From Prevotellaceae bacterium (GTDB lineage Bacteria; Bacteroidota; Bacteroidia; Bacteroidales; Paludibacteraceae), in the NCBI GenBank assembly GCA_031270065.1, contig JAISYF010000082.1, forward strand, positions 1-64,000: a stretch of 64,000 nt of DNA. Direction: 5' to 3'. The notes under the pieces were generated by a model. The model ran no database searches. It was not told where the DNA came from and was given only the letters and a program-made list of their open reading frames with translations. The position numbers and the translations under genes are program-made. Below are positions 22,603 to 30,133 of this stretch, piece by piece (the stretch's first letter is position 1; each line of letters begins with the position of its first letter).

Positions 22603-24624
22603 ATGAAAAAAATAGGTTTAATCATAATTTTGCTTTTGAATTTTCTGTCTTTAAAGGCGCAACTCAACACTGATAAAATTTTTAATGTTGGGGCAAACGC
22701 ACTCTATTTTAAAGACTATATGCTTGCTATTCAATACTTTAACCAAATAATAAAAGTTAAACCATACCTTACTCAACCTCTGCTTTACCGCGCAATCGCA
22801 AAGATAAATTTAGAAGATTACACAGGCGCGCTTGCCGATTTAGACAATGTAATTGCAAAAAATGAGTTTATTCCGATGGCCTATTATGCACGCGGATTTG
22901 TCTATAATCGGCTTGAAAAATATGATTTGGCGGAAAAAGATTTGACAAAAGCGTTGGAATTTAGCCCCGAAAATACCACTTTTTTACTCTTGCGGCTGGA
23001 AGCATTGAATGAGCAGAAAAAATATGAACAGGAGTTGCGCGACTTGGATTTTTTGAGTGCGAAACTTGGAAAATTGCCCGAACTCGCCCTCACAAAAGGG
23101 CAAACGCTTATTCTTTCGGGCGACACTATCGGCGCGTTTGACGTGATGAATGACCTCGTAAAAAACGACAGCCTTGACTTTAATTCTTGGGGTGGGCGAG
23201 CATTTGTAAATATGCTTTTAAACAAAAAAGACAGCGCGTTAGCCGATTATAATCAGGCAGTCAGGTTAAATTCTAACAATCTCTCGCATTTTATAAATCG
23301 CGGTATTTTGCTTTATGAAAAGAAAAATTATCGCGGCGCACTTGCCGATTACGACAAGGCGATTACGCTTTCGCCACAGAATGAGCAGGCTCTTTTTAAC
23401 CGTTCGCTTTTACGGACAGAAATTGGCGATTACAACAACGCGCTAAATGATTTGAACGAAGTTTTAAAAATCAATCCAACTCTCTATGAGGCTGTGTATC
23501 AACGTGCTATGATAAACAGCGCGCTCGGAAAAAATGCTGATGCACTTGCCGATTTTTCTAAAATAATTGAGCGTTACCCCGAATTTATTCCCGCTTATTA
23601 CGGTCGCGCCAACGCTTATGAGCAAAACCGCAACAAAAAAGCGGCTTACGAAGATATGCAGGCGGTTATTAGGATTGAAGAAAACCGCAAGAAAAATCAG
23701 GGCAAAGAAAAACCGCAAGAGCCTGATACTGAGGTAAAAGTGGCGCAGTCGGAAAGTTCTGTAAGTAGTTGGTGGAAACTTTTTGCCTCCTCGCAATCTG
23801 AAAGCGAAGACGACAGCCGTTACAAAAATAATCTGCTGCGTGGCAATATTCAAAACCGCGATGCAGAGGCAGAATTGCAGGGTGATTTTGTGCTTTCTCC
23901 CTACAAAAAAGACGATGCCACAGCGCGAAATTACTATTTTCAGCCGCTTGCCCAACTCAACCGTCAAAACAGAGAGATGCTGTTAAGACTTGTAAATCAG
24001 GAAGTTGCGCTTACTGATGCGTTGATAAATTATCATTTCAAAATGATTGATAATTTATCTGAAAAATTACAAAAAGAGTCTGAAAACGCGAATATTTATT
24101 TTCTAAGAGGAATAAATTATGCGCTTGTGCAGGATTTCAACAGTGCGATAGCCGATTTTTCGGCGGCAATTTTTCTGAAATCCGATGCCGTTTTCTATTT
24201 TTGCCGCGCCGTTGTTCGCCACAAACAACTCGAAGTGTCGATTGGCGGTGTAATTGTGGAAAATAATACCGACAACGGTAAAGATGCGGCGAAAGACGCA
24301 ACGCACCACGTTTCTACGTTGCCCGAAAAACAATGCGAAATGATAATCCGCGACTATGACAAGGCGATTGAACTTGCGCCCGATTTTTCGTTTGCGTGGT
24401 TCAATCGCGGAAATATTCTCTGTTCATCGAAAGATTACAAGGCTGCAATCGCGAATTACAGCAACGCGCTCAACATTGACCGCGATTTTGCAGAAGCCTA
24501 TTTCAACCGCGCCCTCACTTTTATCTACATCGGCGACACCGACAAAGGCATTGCCGACCTTAGCAAAGCGGGCGAATTGGGCATTTATCAGGCTTATAAT
24601 TTGTTGAAAAAACTAAGAAAATAG
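22603..24624 (+). CDS. Exported tetratricopeptide-repeat protein
   Basis: 673 residues. Signal peptide (MKKIGLIIILLLNFLSLKAQ), then a long array of TPR units; typical ones read ALADLDNVIAKNEFIPMAYY, ALADYDKAITLSPQNEQALF and ALADFSKIIERYPEFIPAYY. A charged, low-complexity insertion (about 365-425, NRKKNQGKEKPQEPDTEVK) separates the first block from two further TPR blocks. Probably a periplasmic protein-interaction scaffold. The next gene starts eight bases after its stop, suggesting an operon with DUF2461 and tsaD. Confidence 0.85.
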   Translation: MKKIGLIIILLLNFLSLKAQLNTDKIFNVGANALYFKDYMLAIQYFNQIIKVKPYLTQPLLYRAIAKINLEDYTGALADLDNVIAKNEFIPMAYYARGFVYNRLEKYDLAEKDLTKALEFSPENTTFLLLRLEALNEQKKYEQELRDLDFLSAKLGKLPELALTKGQTLILSGDTIGAFDVMNDLVKNDSLDFNSWGGRAFVNMLLNKKDSALADYNQAVRLNSNNLSHFINRGILLYEKKNYRGALADYDKAITLSPQNEQALFNRSLLRTEIGDYNNALNDLNEVLKINPTLYEAVYQRAMINSALGKNADALADFSKIIERYPEFIPAYYGRANAYEQNRNKKAAYEDMQAVIRIEENRKKNQGKEKPQEPDTEVKVAQSESSVSSWWKLFASSQSESEDDSRYKNNLLRGNIQNRDAEAELQGDFVLSPYKKDDATARNYYFQPLAQLNRQNREMLLRLVNQEVALTDALINYHFKMIDNLSEKLQKESENANIYFLRGINYALVQDFNSAIADFSAAIFLKSDAVFYFCRAVVRHKQLEVSIGGVIVENNTDNGKDAAKDATHHVSTLPEKQCEMIIRDYDKAIELAPDFSFAWFNRGNILCSSKDYKAAIANYSNALNIDRDFAEAYFNRALTFIYIGDTDKGIADLSKAGELGIYQAYNLLKKLRK

Positions 24625-24632
24625 ATAAAATT

Positions 24633-25310
24633 ATGTCAAATAAATACATTCTCAACTTCCTGCGGGAATTGAATGAAAACAATAACCGCGAATGGTTTGC
24701 TGCAAATAAGGAAACTTACAATATTGCAGTCGATTTTTTCAAAAAAGAGGTAGCGGAGTTGATAGTCAAAATATCGCAATTCGACCCTGAAATAAAGTAT
24801 CTTACACCCGAAAATTGTGTGTTTCGGATTTACCGCGACATTCGTTTTTCGCCCGACAAAACGCCTTATAAAACGCATTTCGGGGCGTATATGGCGGCGG
24901 GAGGCGGACGAAAAAGTCCGTTGGCAGGCTACTATTTTCACTTTGCGCACAACGAGGTCTTTCTTAGCGGCGGCATCTATTGCCCCGAAAAAGACACGCT
25001 TAAAGCAGTCCGCAAAGCAATTGACGCCAATTTTGACGAACTAAACGAAATAGCTTCTTTCCCTGATTTCAAAAAATATTTCGACAAAATTATACCCTTT
25101 GAGCAGACTTTGTCGAAAGTGCCTGCGGGCTTTTCTGCCGACTCGCCCGCTGCTGAATGGCTGAAATTCAAGAACTTCGGTATACATCATTTTATTGATG
25201 AGCAAACTCTTTGTAACGAAAATTTTACCGATTATGCAGCAAAAGTTTTCGCTGCAATGAAAAATTTTAACGAGTTTTTTAATGAAATAATTAGAGAAAT
25301 TAAACGGTAA
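24633..25310 (+). CDS. DUF2461 family protein
   Basis: 225 residues matching the DUF2461/TIGR02453 pattern: FLRELNENNNREWFAANKET at the N-terminus, VFRIYRDIRFSPDKTPYKTH, then GYYFHFAHNEVFLSGGIYCP. Cytoplasmic; function unknown in all bacteria. Sits eight bases after the TPR gene and 19 bases before tsaD, so it is probably co-transcribed with both. Confidence 0.9.
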   Translation: MSNKYILNFLRELNENNNREWFAANKETYNIAVDFFKKEVAELIVKISQFDPEIKYLTPENCVFRIYRDIRFSPDKTPYKTHFGAYMAAGGGRKSPLAGYYFHFAHNEVFLSGGIYCPEKDTLKAVRKAIDANFDELNEIASFPDFKKYFDKIIPFEQTLSKVPAGFSADSPAAEWLKFKNFGIHHFIDEQTLCNENFTDYAAKVFAAMKNFNEFFNEIIREIKR

Positions 25311-25329
25311 AATCATATTTGCACCTCGA

Positions 25330-26355
25330 ATGACTAACCCCGTAATCATATTAGGCATAGAATCTTCGTGCGATGATACTTCGGCGGCGGTGCTGGCTGA
25401 CGGCATTTTGCTGTCTAACGTAACCGCCTCGCAATCGGTACATCAGAAGTACGGCGGTGTTGTGCCAGAACTTGCATCGCGAGCGCATCAGCAAAACATA
25501 ATCCCTGTGGTTGATGCTGCAATTCAGCAGGCGGGCATTTCTAAAACCGACATTTCGGCAACGGCTTTTACTTTGGGACCTGGCTTGCTTGGCTCGCTGC
25601 TGGTGGGAACAAGTTTTGCAAAAAGTTTCGCAACCGCGCTCAACATTCCGATTATTGAAGTAAATCATTTGCAGGCGCACGTTTTGGCGCATTTTATCGC
25701 AGAAAAAGACTCGGATTTTAACCCGCCGAAGTTTCCGTTTCTCTGCTTGCTGGTATCGGGCGGAAATTCGCAAATAATTTTGGCGAAAAACTACAACGAT
25801 TTTGAGGTTGCAGGTCAAACCATTGACGATGCAGCGGGTGAGGCGTTTGACAAATGCGCCAAAATTATGAATTTGCCCTACCCTGGCGGTCCTTTGGTTG
25901 ATAAACTCGCAAAAGAGGGCAACGCAGAGGCTTTCAAGTTCGCTAAGCCGAACATTGCGGGCTACGACTACTCTTTTAGCGGACTAAAAACATCTTTTCT
26001 CTATTTTTTGCGCGGCAAAACTGCCGAAAATCCTGATTTTATCGAGCAAAACAAAGCCGATTTATGCGCCTCGCTGCAAAAAACAATTATTGATATTTTA
26101 ATGAATAAATTGATTTTGGCTGCTAAAAACTTGAATATCAATCAAATAGCGGTTGCAGGAGGAGTTTCTGCAAATTCGGGTTTGAGAAATGTCTTTGTGG
26201 AATGTGGCGCGAAATTCGGTTGGCAGACGTTTATTCCTAAATTTTCTTTCACCACCGACAACGCCGCAATGGTGGCAATTTCGGGGCATTTTAAATATAT
26301 AAACGGTGATTTCGGCGATATTTCAAAACCGCCGTTTGCAAGAACGATGATTTAA
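25330..26355 (+). CDS. tsaD: tRNA N6-adenosine threonylcarbamoyltransferase
   Basis: Catalytic subunit of the t6A37 modification complex (with TsaB, TsaC, TsaE), cytoplasmic. 341 residues. ASKHA-fold signatures: ILGIESSCDDTSAAVL, the metal-binding HxxxH in EVNHLQAHVLAH, LVSGGNSQIILAK, QTIDDAAGEAFDKCAKIM, YPGGPLVDKLA and AVAGGVSANSGLR. Normal length and intact. Confidence 0.97.
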   Translation: MTNPVIILGIESSCDDTSAAVLADGILLSNVTASQSVHQKYGGVVPELASRAHQQNIIPVVDAAIQQAGISKTDISATAFTLGPGLLGSLLVGTSFAKSFATALNIPIIEVNHLQAHVLAHFIAEKDSDFNPPKFPFLCLLVSGGNSQIILAKNYNDFEVAGQTIDDAAGEAFDKCAKIMNLPYPGGPLVDKLAKEGNAEAFKFAKPNIAGYDYSFSGLKTSFLYFLRGKTAENPDFIEQNKADLCASLQKTIIDILMNKLILAAKNLNINQIAVAGGVSANSGLRNVFVECGAKFGWQTFIPKFSFTTDNAAMVAISGHFKYINGDFGDISKPPFARTMI

Positions 26356-26505
26356 AAGATAAAAAACTAAAAAATAAGAGTTTGTTTAAATTTTAGACAA
26401 ATATTGTTCATACCCTGTCATTGTATTTTCTAAAATCAACAAAGTTTCTTATATACAAAGATAATAATTTTTAGGCAAATATAAGGGTATTCATAAAAAA
26501 ATAAA

Positions 26506-27162
26506 ATGAAAGTTTTAATCACTGCGGGCGCGACTTATGAGCGGATTGACCCTGTGCGTTTTATTGGAAATTACAGCACAGGGAAAATGGGATTTGCGCT
26601 TGCCGAAACTTGCGCCGAGCACGGTTTTGAAGTTGTTTTGATTGCAGGAAAAGTAAATTTGCAAACGCAACACGCTGGTATTCAGCGGATTGATGTAGAG
26701 AGCGCAGAGGAAATGTACAACGCAGTAATGGAAAATTTTACCGATTGCGATATTGCAATTTGGTGCGCTGCTGTGGCTGATTTTACGCCCGAAAAAGTTT
26801 ATTCCGAAAAGGTAAAACGCGGACAAGACGATTTAATTATTCGCCTGAAACCGACAAAAGATATTGCAGCAGCGGCAGGAAAAATAAAGCGCGAAAATCA
26901 AATTCTTATCGGATTTGCGCTTGAAACCAACAACGAGGAACTCAATGCGCTCAGCAAAATGCAGCGCAAAAATCTTGATATGATTGTGCTTAACTCGCTC
27001 AAAGACAGCGGCGCGGGTTTTGGCTGCGACACAAATAAAGTTACTGTTTTTAAAAAAAACGGCGAAAAAATTTCTTTGCCTTTGATGTCGAAAAAAGAAG
27101 TTGCGGAAGAAGTTGTGAAAGAAATAGAAAATATTAGTACCTTTGCGCCAAAAAAAAAGTAG
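26506..27162 (+). CDS. coaB: Phosphopantothenate-cysteine ligase, stand-alone CoaB
   Basis: Second step of CoA synthesis from 4'-phosphopantothenate. 218 residues equal to the C-terminal half of bacterial CoaBC: the start MKVLITAGATYERIDPVRFI corresponds to the ITAGGTxExIDPVR motif, followed by NYSTGKMGFALAETCAEHGF, CAAVADFTPEK, the KxKK-type LKPTKDIAA and LIGFALETNNEE. The flavodoxin-like CoaC half is absent here and is encoded separately at 42787-43332 on the other strand. Most bacteria have a fused gene. The 150-base upstream gap shows no clear plus-strand promoter, so tsaD read-through is possible. Confidence 0.92.
   Translation: MKVLITAGATYERIDPVRFIGNYSTGKMGFALAETCAEHGFEVVLIAGKVNLQTQHAGIQRIDVESAEEMYNAVMENFTDCDIAIWCAAVADFTPEKVYSEKVKRGQDDLIIRLKPTKDIAAAAGKIKRENQILIGFALETNNEELNALSKMQRKNLDMIVLNSLKDSGAGFGCDTNKVTVFKKNGEKISLPLMSKKEVAEEVVKEIENISTFAPKKK
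27138..27145 (+). promoter_or_regulatory. Promoter box inside coaB 3' end
   Basis: TACCTTTG followed by CG, inside the last codons of coaB, 57 bases before the exosortase start. Confidence 0.35.
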
Positions 27163-27187
27163 AGCAAAATGTCTTTGCTCTTTGATT
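27161..27187 (+). terminator. Hairpin between coaB and exosortase gene
   Basis: AGAGCAAA-atgtc-TTTGCTCT stem followed by a weak T-rich tract; may end coaB transcription or attenuate the exosortase gene. Confidence 0.5.
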
Positions 27188-27201
27188 CTTTATTCTAAAA
27201 A

Positions 27202-27804
27202 ATGAAAGATTTTTTCAAAAATATAAAACAAACTCTTGCGCCGTTCAAAGGCATAATTCTGTTTTTGGCGGCGATGTTTGGGGCTAATATCTTGTGGAAA
27301 TTAACCATTATCGGCGAGGAGGATGCTGACTTGGTGCTGCTTTTCAACAGATTTGATATTTCCGCGTTCTTTCTTGCAGCAAGCAGGCACGTTGCGCAAG
27401 TGGTCTATTTTTTTGCGCATATCTTTGAAAACAGCCTTGCGCTCTACGACAAAACGATACTTTATCCCGACAATCACGGCGTTTTCATAATTTGGGGCTG
27501 CACAGGAATAAAGCAGAGTTTCATTTTTCTTGCGGTAATGCTTGTTGCGCGCGGCGACTGGCAAAAAAAATTGTGGTTTATTCCGCTCGGACTCGTGCTT
27601 TGCTATGTGATAAACATCGTGCGGATTATGGCTATCGTGCTGATAGTAGAAAAGCACCCCGAACTTTTTAAATTATTCCACACCTGCATTTTCAAATATA
27701 TATACTATGGTTTGATATTTTTGATATGGCTTTGGTGGGAGGAGGTTTTGGTTAAAAAGAAAATTAATCCACAGATTAATACAAATAAAATAGAGGGCAA
27801 ATAA
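27202..27804 (+). CDS. Exosortase/archaeosortase family protein
   Basis: 200-residue membrane protein with about five to six membrane segments. The exosortase catalytic triad is visible: Cys in IIWGCTGIKQSF (about residue 99), Arg in CYVINIVRIMAIVLI (about 139) and His in LFKLFHTCIFKYIYYG (about 155). It should be an inner-membrane transpeptidase that sorts proteins with a C-terminal PEP-CTERM-like signal. Short like the Bacteroidota XrtF/XrtK-type enzymes, but I cannot assign a subtype. No protein in this window shows an obvious matching C-terminal sorting tail. The next gene encodes a beta-barrel-like protein 70 bases downstream. Confidence 0.85.
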   Translation: MKDFFKNIKQTLAPFKGIILFLAAMFGANILWKLTIIGEEDADLVLLFNRFDISAFFLAASRHVAQVVYFFAHIFENSLALYDKTILYPDNHGVFIIWGCTGIKQSFIFLAVMLVARGDWQKKLWFIPLGLVLCYVINIVRIMAIVLIVEKHPELFKLFHTCIFKYIYYGLIFLIWLWWEEVLVKKKINPQINTNKIEGK

Positions 27805-27873
27805 TGCAATGACAGGAAATAAATAATATTTATCTAAAATTCAAACAGTTTTTTTATAAAAATAAATACAAAA

Positions 27874-28524
27874 ATGAATAAATTAAGGTTAAAAAAAAGA
27901 GTTTTAATAATGATTTTACCGCTTTTGTCTTTGGCGGTTTTTGCGCAGGAAAAGCCCAAAAGCAAACTTGCTTACAGTGGTTTTTCGGGCGGAATGATGG
28001 TGCATACAGGTTTTGTGCAGAGCGGTGAATTTTCGCTGAAAAACGATGACGGCACACTCGCCAAAACGATGAGGTTTAGCGGCGCGGCGTTTGGCATCGG
28101 CGGACAGGCGCGGGTGCATCTCGGCAAACATTTAAGAGTTGGCACAGAGGGTTACGTGTCGGACTATTTTTACGAGAATAAAAGTTACACATCGCTTGGC
28201 TGGGGCGGACTTTTGGCGGACTGTGCATGGGAAATTAAGCGTTTTACGCTTTTTGCAGGCGGCACTTTTGGCGGTGGTGCCCAAAAAAACTTGACAATAC
28301 TTAAAAAGCCCGCAGACGGTTACGAGGGTTTTGATTTAGACGACAAAATTTCGTACAGGAAATACAGTTTTCTCTGCGCTGTGCCTTTTGCGGGCGCGGA
28401 ATTTGCACTTACAAAAAAAATCCATCTTGTACTCAAAGTTGATTATATTTTCAATATTTCCAATCCGCAGCCTGATTTTAACACAGGAACAAGAATTTAT
28501 TTCGGATTTTCGTTTTGTCGATAA
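27874..28524 (+). CDS. Outer-membrane beta-barrel-like protein
   Basis: 216 residues. Signal peptide (residues about 8-24, IMILPLLSLAVFAQ); then a Gly-rich, strand-like body with GGMMVHTGFVQSG, FGIGGQARVHLGKHLRVGTE and FAGAEFALTKKIHLVLKVDY, ending FGFSF-CR. This looks like a small porin-like barrel of eight strands. Function unknown. Co-oriented with the exosortase gene, which may mean a shared transcript. Confidence 0.65.
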   Translation: MNKLRLKKRVLIMILPLLSLAVFAQEKPKSKLAYSGFSGGMMVHTGFVQSGEFSLKNDDGTLAKTMRFSGAAFGIGGQARVHLGKHLRVGTEGYVSDYFYENKSYTSLGWGGLLADCAWEIKRFTLFAGGTFGGGAQKNLTILKKPADGYEGFDLDDKISYRKYSFLCAVPFAGAEFALTKKIHLVLKVDYIFNISNPQPDFNTGTRIYFGFSFCR

Positions 28525-28530
28525 AATTAT

Positions 28531-28650
28531 TAATTTGAAAATTTGAGGCTTTGAAATTAAAATCCCAAAATTTTCAAATTTTCAAATTGTATTTTCAAAT
28601 TGTATTTTTGCATTTTCAAATCCTCAAATCCTCAAATTTTCAAATTGTAT
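28531..28650. repeat. Palindromic intergenic repeat, copy R3
   Basis: AATTTGAAAATTTGAGG on the left and several CAAATCCTCAAATTTTCAAAT words on the right, directly followed by promoter module 3. Confidence 0.75.
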
Positions 28651-28693
28651 TTTTATGCGTTTGTGTATAATCGAAAATTTTATGTTATCTTTG
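28651..28693 (+). promoter_or_regulatory. Repeated promoter module, copy 3 (kamA)
   Basis: Reads GCGTTTGTGTATAATCGAAA, ATTTTATGT, then the -7 box TATCTTTG (28686-28693); 35 bases before the kamA ATG. Confidence 0.7.
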
Positions 28694-28728
28694 CATTTTA
28701 AAAAAACACCTTAATCTTAATTTTTATT

Positions 28729-29970
28729 ATGACTAATAGACAAAAAATGTTTCCTAATATTGCCGATGAACAGTGGAATAATTGGCATTGGCAGGTGCAA
28801 AACCGCATTGAAACTCTTGAACAACTCAAAAAATACATCGCGCTCACTGACGAAGAGGAGGCAGGAATAAAAAAATCGCTCGAAACGTTCAGAATGGCGA
28901 TTACGCCTTATTACTTGTCGCTGATTGATACCGAAAATCCGCATTGTCCTGTGCGCAGGCAAGCAATTCCAACTGCTGCGGAAACGCACCAAACGGCAGC
29001 AGATTTGCTTGACCCGCTGCACGAAGACGAGGACTCGCCCGCGCCCAACCTCACGCACCGCTACCCCGACAGAGTGCTTTTTCTTATAACAGATATGTGT
29101 TCGATGTATTGCAGGCATTGCACACGCCGCCGTTTTGCAGGTCATACCGACACTTCCTCGCCTGAGGAAAATATCGAAAAAGCGTTGGATTACATCAAAA
29201 AAACAACGCAAGTCCGAGACGTGCTGCTTTCGGGCGGCGATGCGCTAATGATTTCTGACAGCAAACTCGAAAGCATTATCAAACGGCTGCGCGAAATCCC
29301 TCACGTTGAAATTATAAGAATAGGCACACGTACGCCTGTGGTTTGTCCGCAACGAATTACTAACGAGTTGGTTGAAATGCTCAAAAAACACCACCCGATT
29401 TGGGTAAATACACATTTTAACCACCCGCAAGAAATTACTGAGGAAAGTATAAAAGCGTGTGAAAAAATGGCAAATGCAGGTATTCCGCTCGGCAATCAAA
29501 GTGTTTTGTTGCGCGGAATTAACGACTGCACACACATTATGAAACGCCTTGTGCAGCAACTTGTAAAAATCCGCGTGCGCCCATACTACATCTATCAATG
29601 CGATTTGTCGATGGGTTTAGAGCATTTCCGCACACCTGTGTCGAAAGGAATTGAGATTATCGAAAATCTGCGGGGACACGTTTCGGGCTACGCTGTGCCT
29701 ACCTTTGTGGTTGATGCGCCAGGAGGAGGAGGAAAAATCCCCGTAATGCCGACTTATCTGATTTCGCAAAGTCCTGATAAGGTTGTTTTGCGTAATTTTG
29801 AAGGCGTTATCACAACCTATTCGCAGCCAACAGACTATAAAAACTGTGAGTGTGCAGAATGTCAGCAAAAACTTCATAATCAGGGAATTGCAGAATTATT
29901 AAGCGGTAATAAACTCAGCATTGAACCAATTACGCTGGAACGCAGAGAGAGAAAACAGAGTAAAAATTGA
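28729..29970 (+). CDS. kamA: Lysine 2,3-aminomutase
   Basis: Radical SAM, PLP-dependent enzyme converting L-lysine to L-beta-lysine, the first step of anaerobic lysine fermentation. 413 residues, the standard length. The [4Fe-4S] motif is CSMYCRHC in LITDMCSMYCRHCTRRRF (about residues 120-137), followed by the Gly-rich LLSGGDALMISD, RIGTRTPVVCPQRIT, and the PLP-Lys region VPTFVVDAPGGGGKIPVMP. Zinc-type Cys near the C-terminus (NCECAECQ). All hallmarks of the clostridial-type KamA, distinct from the EF-P enzyme EpmB. Driven by promoter module 3. The rest of the lysine pathway is outside the window except the KamB-like gene. Confidence 0.96.
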   Translation: MTNRQKMFPNIADEQWNNWHWQVQNRIETLEQLKKYIALTDEEEAGIKKSLETFRMAITPYYLSLIDTENPHCPVRRQAIPTAAETHQTAADLLDPLHEDEDSPAPNLTHRYPDRVLFLITDMCSMYCRHCTRRRFAGHTDTSSPEENIEKALDYIKKTTQVRDVLLSGGDALMISDSKLESIIKRLREIPHVEIIRIGTRTPVVCPQRITNELVEMLKKHHPIWVNTHFNHPQEITEESIKACEKMANAGIPLGNQSVLLRGINDCTHIMKRLVQQLVKIRVRPYYIYQCDLSMGLEHFRTPVSKGIEIIENLRGHVSGYAVPTFVVDAPGGGGKIPVMPTYLISQSPDKVVLRNFEGVITTYSQPTDYKNCECAECQQKLHNQGIAELLSGNKLSIEPITLERRERKQSKN

Positions 29971-29974
29971 AAAT

Positions 29975-30122
29975 TCAAAAATACAATTTGAAAATTTGAA
30001 AATGCAAAATGCAATTTGAGGATTTGGAAATTTTAATTTCAAATCCTCAAATCCTCAAATTTTCAAATTGTATTTTTGCATTTTGCATTTTCAAATCTTC
30101 AAATTCTCAAATCTTCAAATCT
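29975..30122. repeat. Palindromic intergenic repeat, copy R7
   Basis: ACAATTTGAAAATTTGAAAA on the left, a GGAAATTTTAATTTCAAATC centre and CAAATCCTCAAATTTTCAAAT on the right, between convergent kamA and the T9SS gene. May act as a bidirectional terminator. Confidence 0.7.
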
Positions 30123-30133
30123 TTTAGTTTCTT

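Noticed and set aside
26456-26463. Minus-strand TATCTTTG between tsaD and coaB
   Set aside because: Both flanking genes are on the plus strand, the -33 spacing is wrong and no terminator or ORF follows; probably chance.
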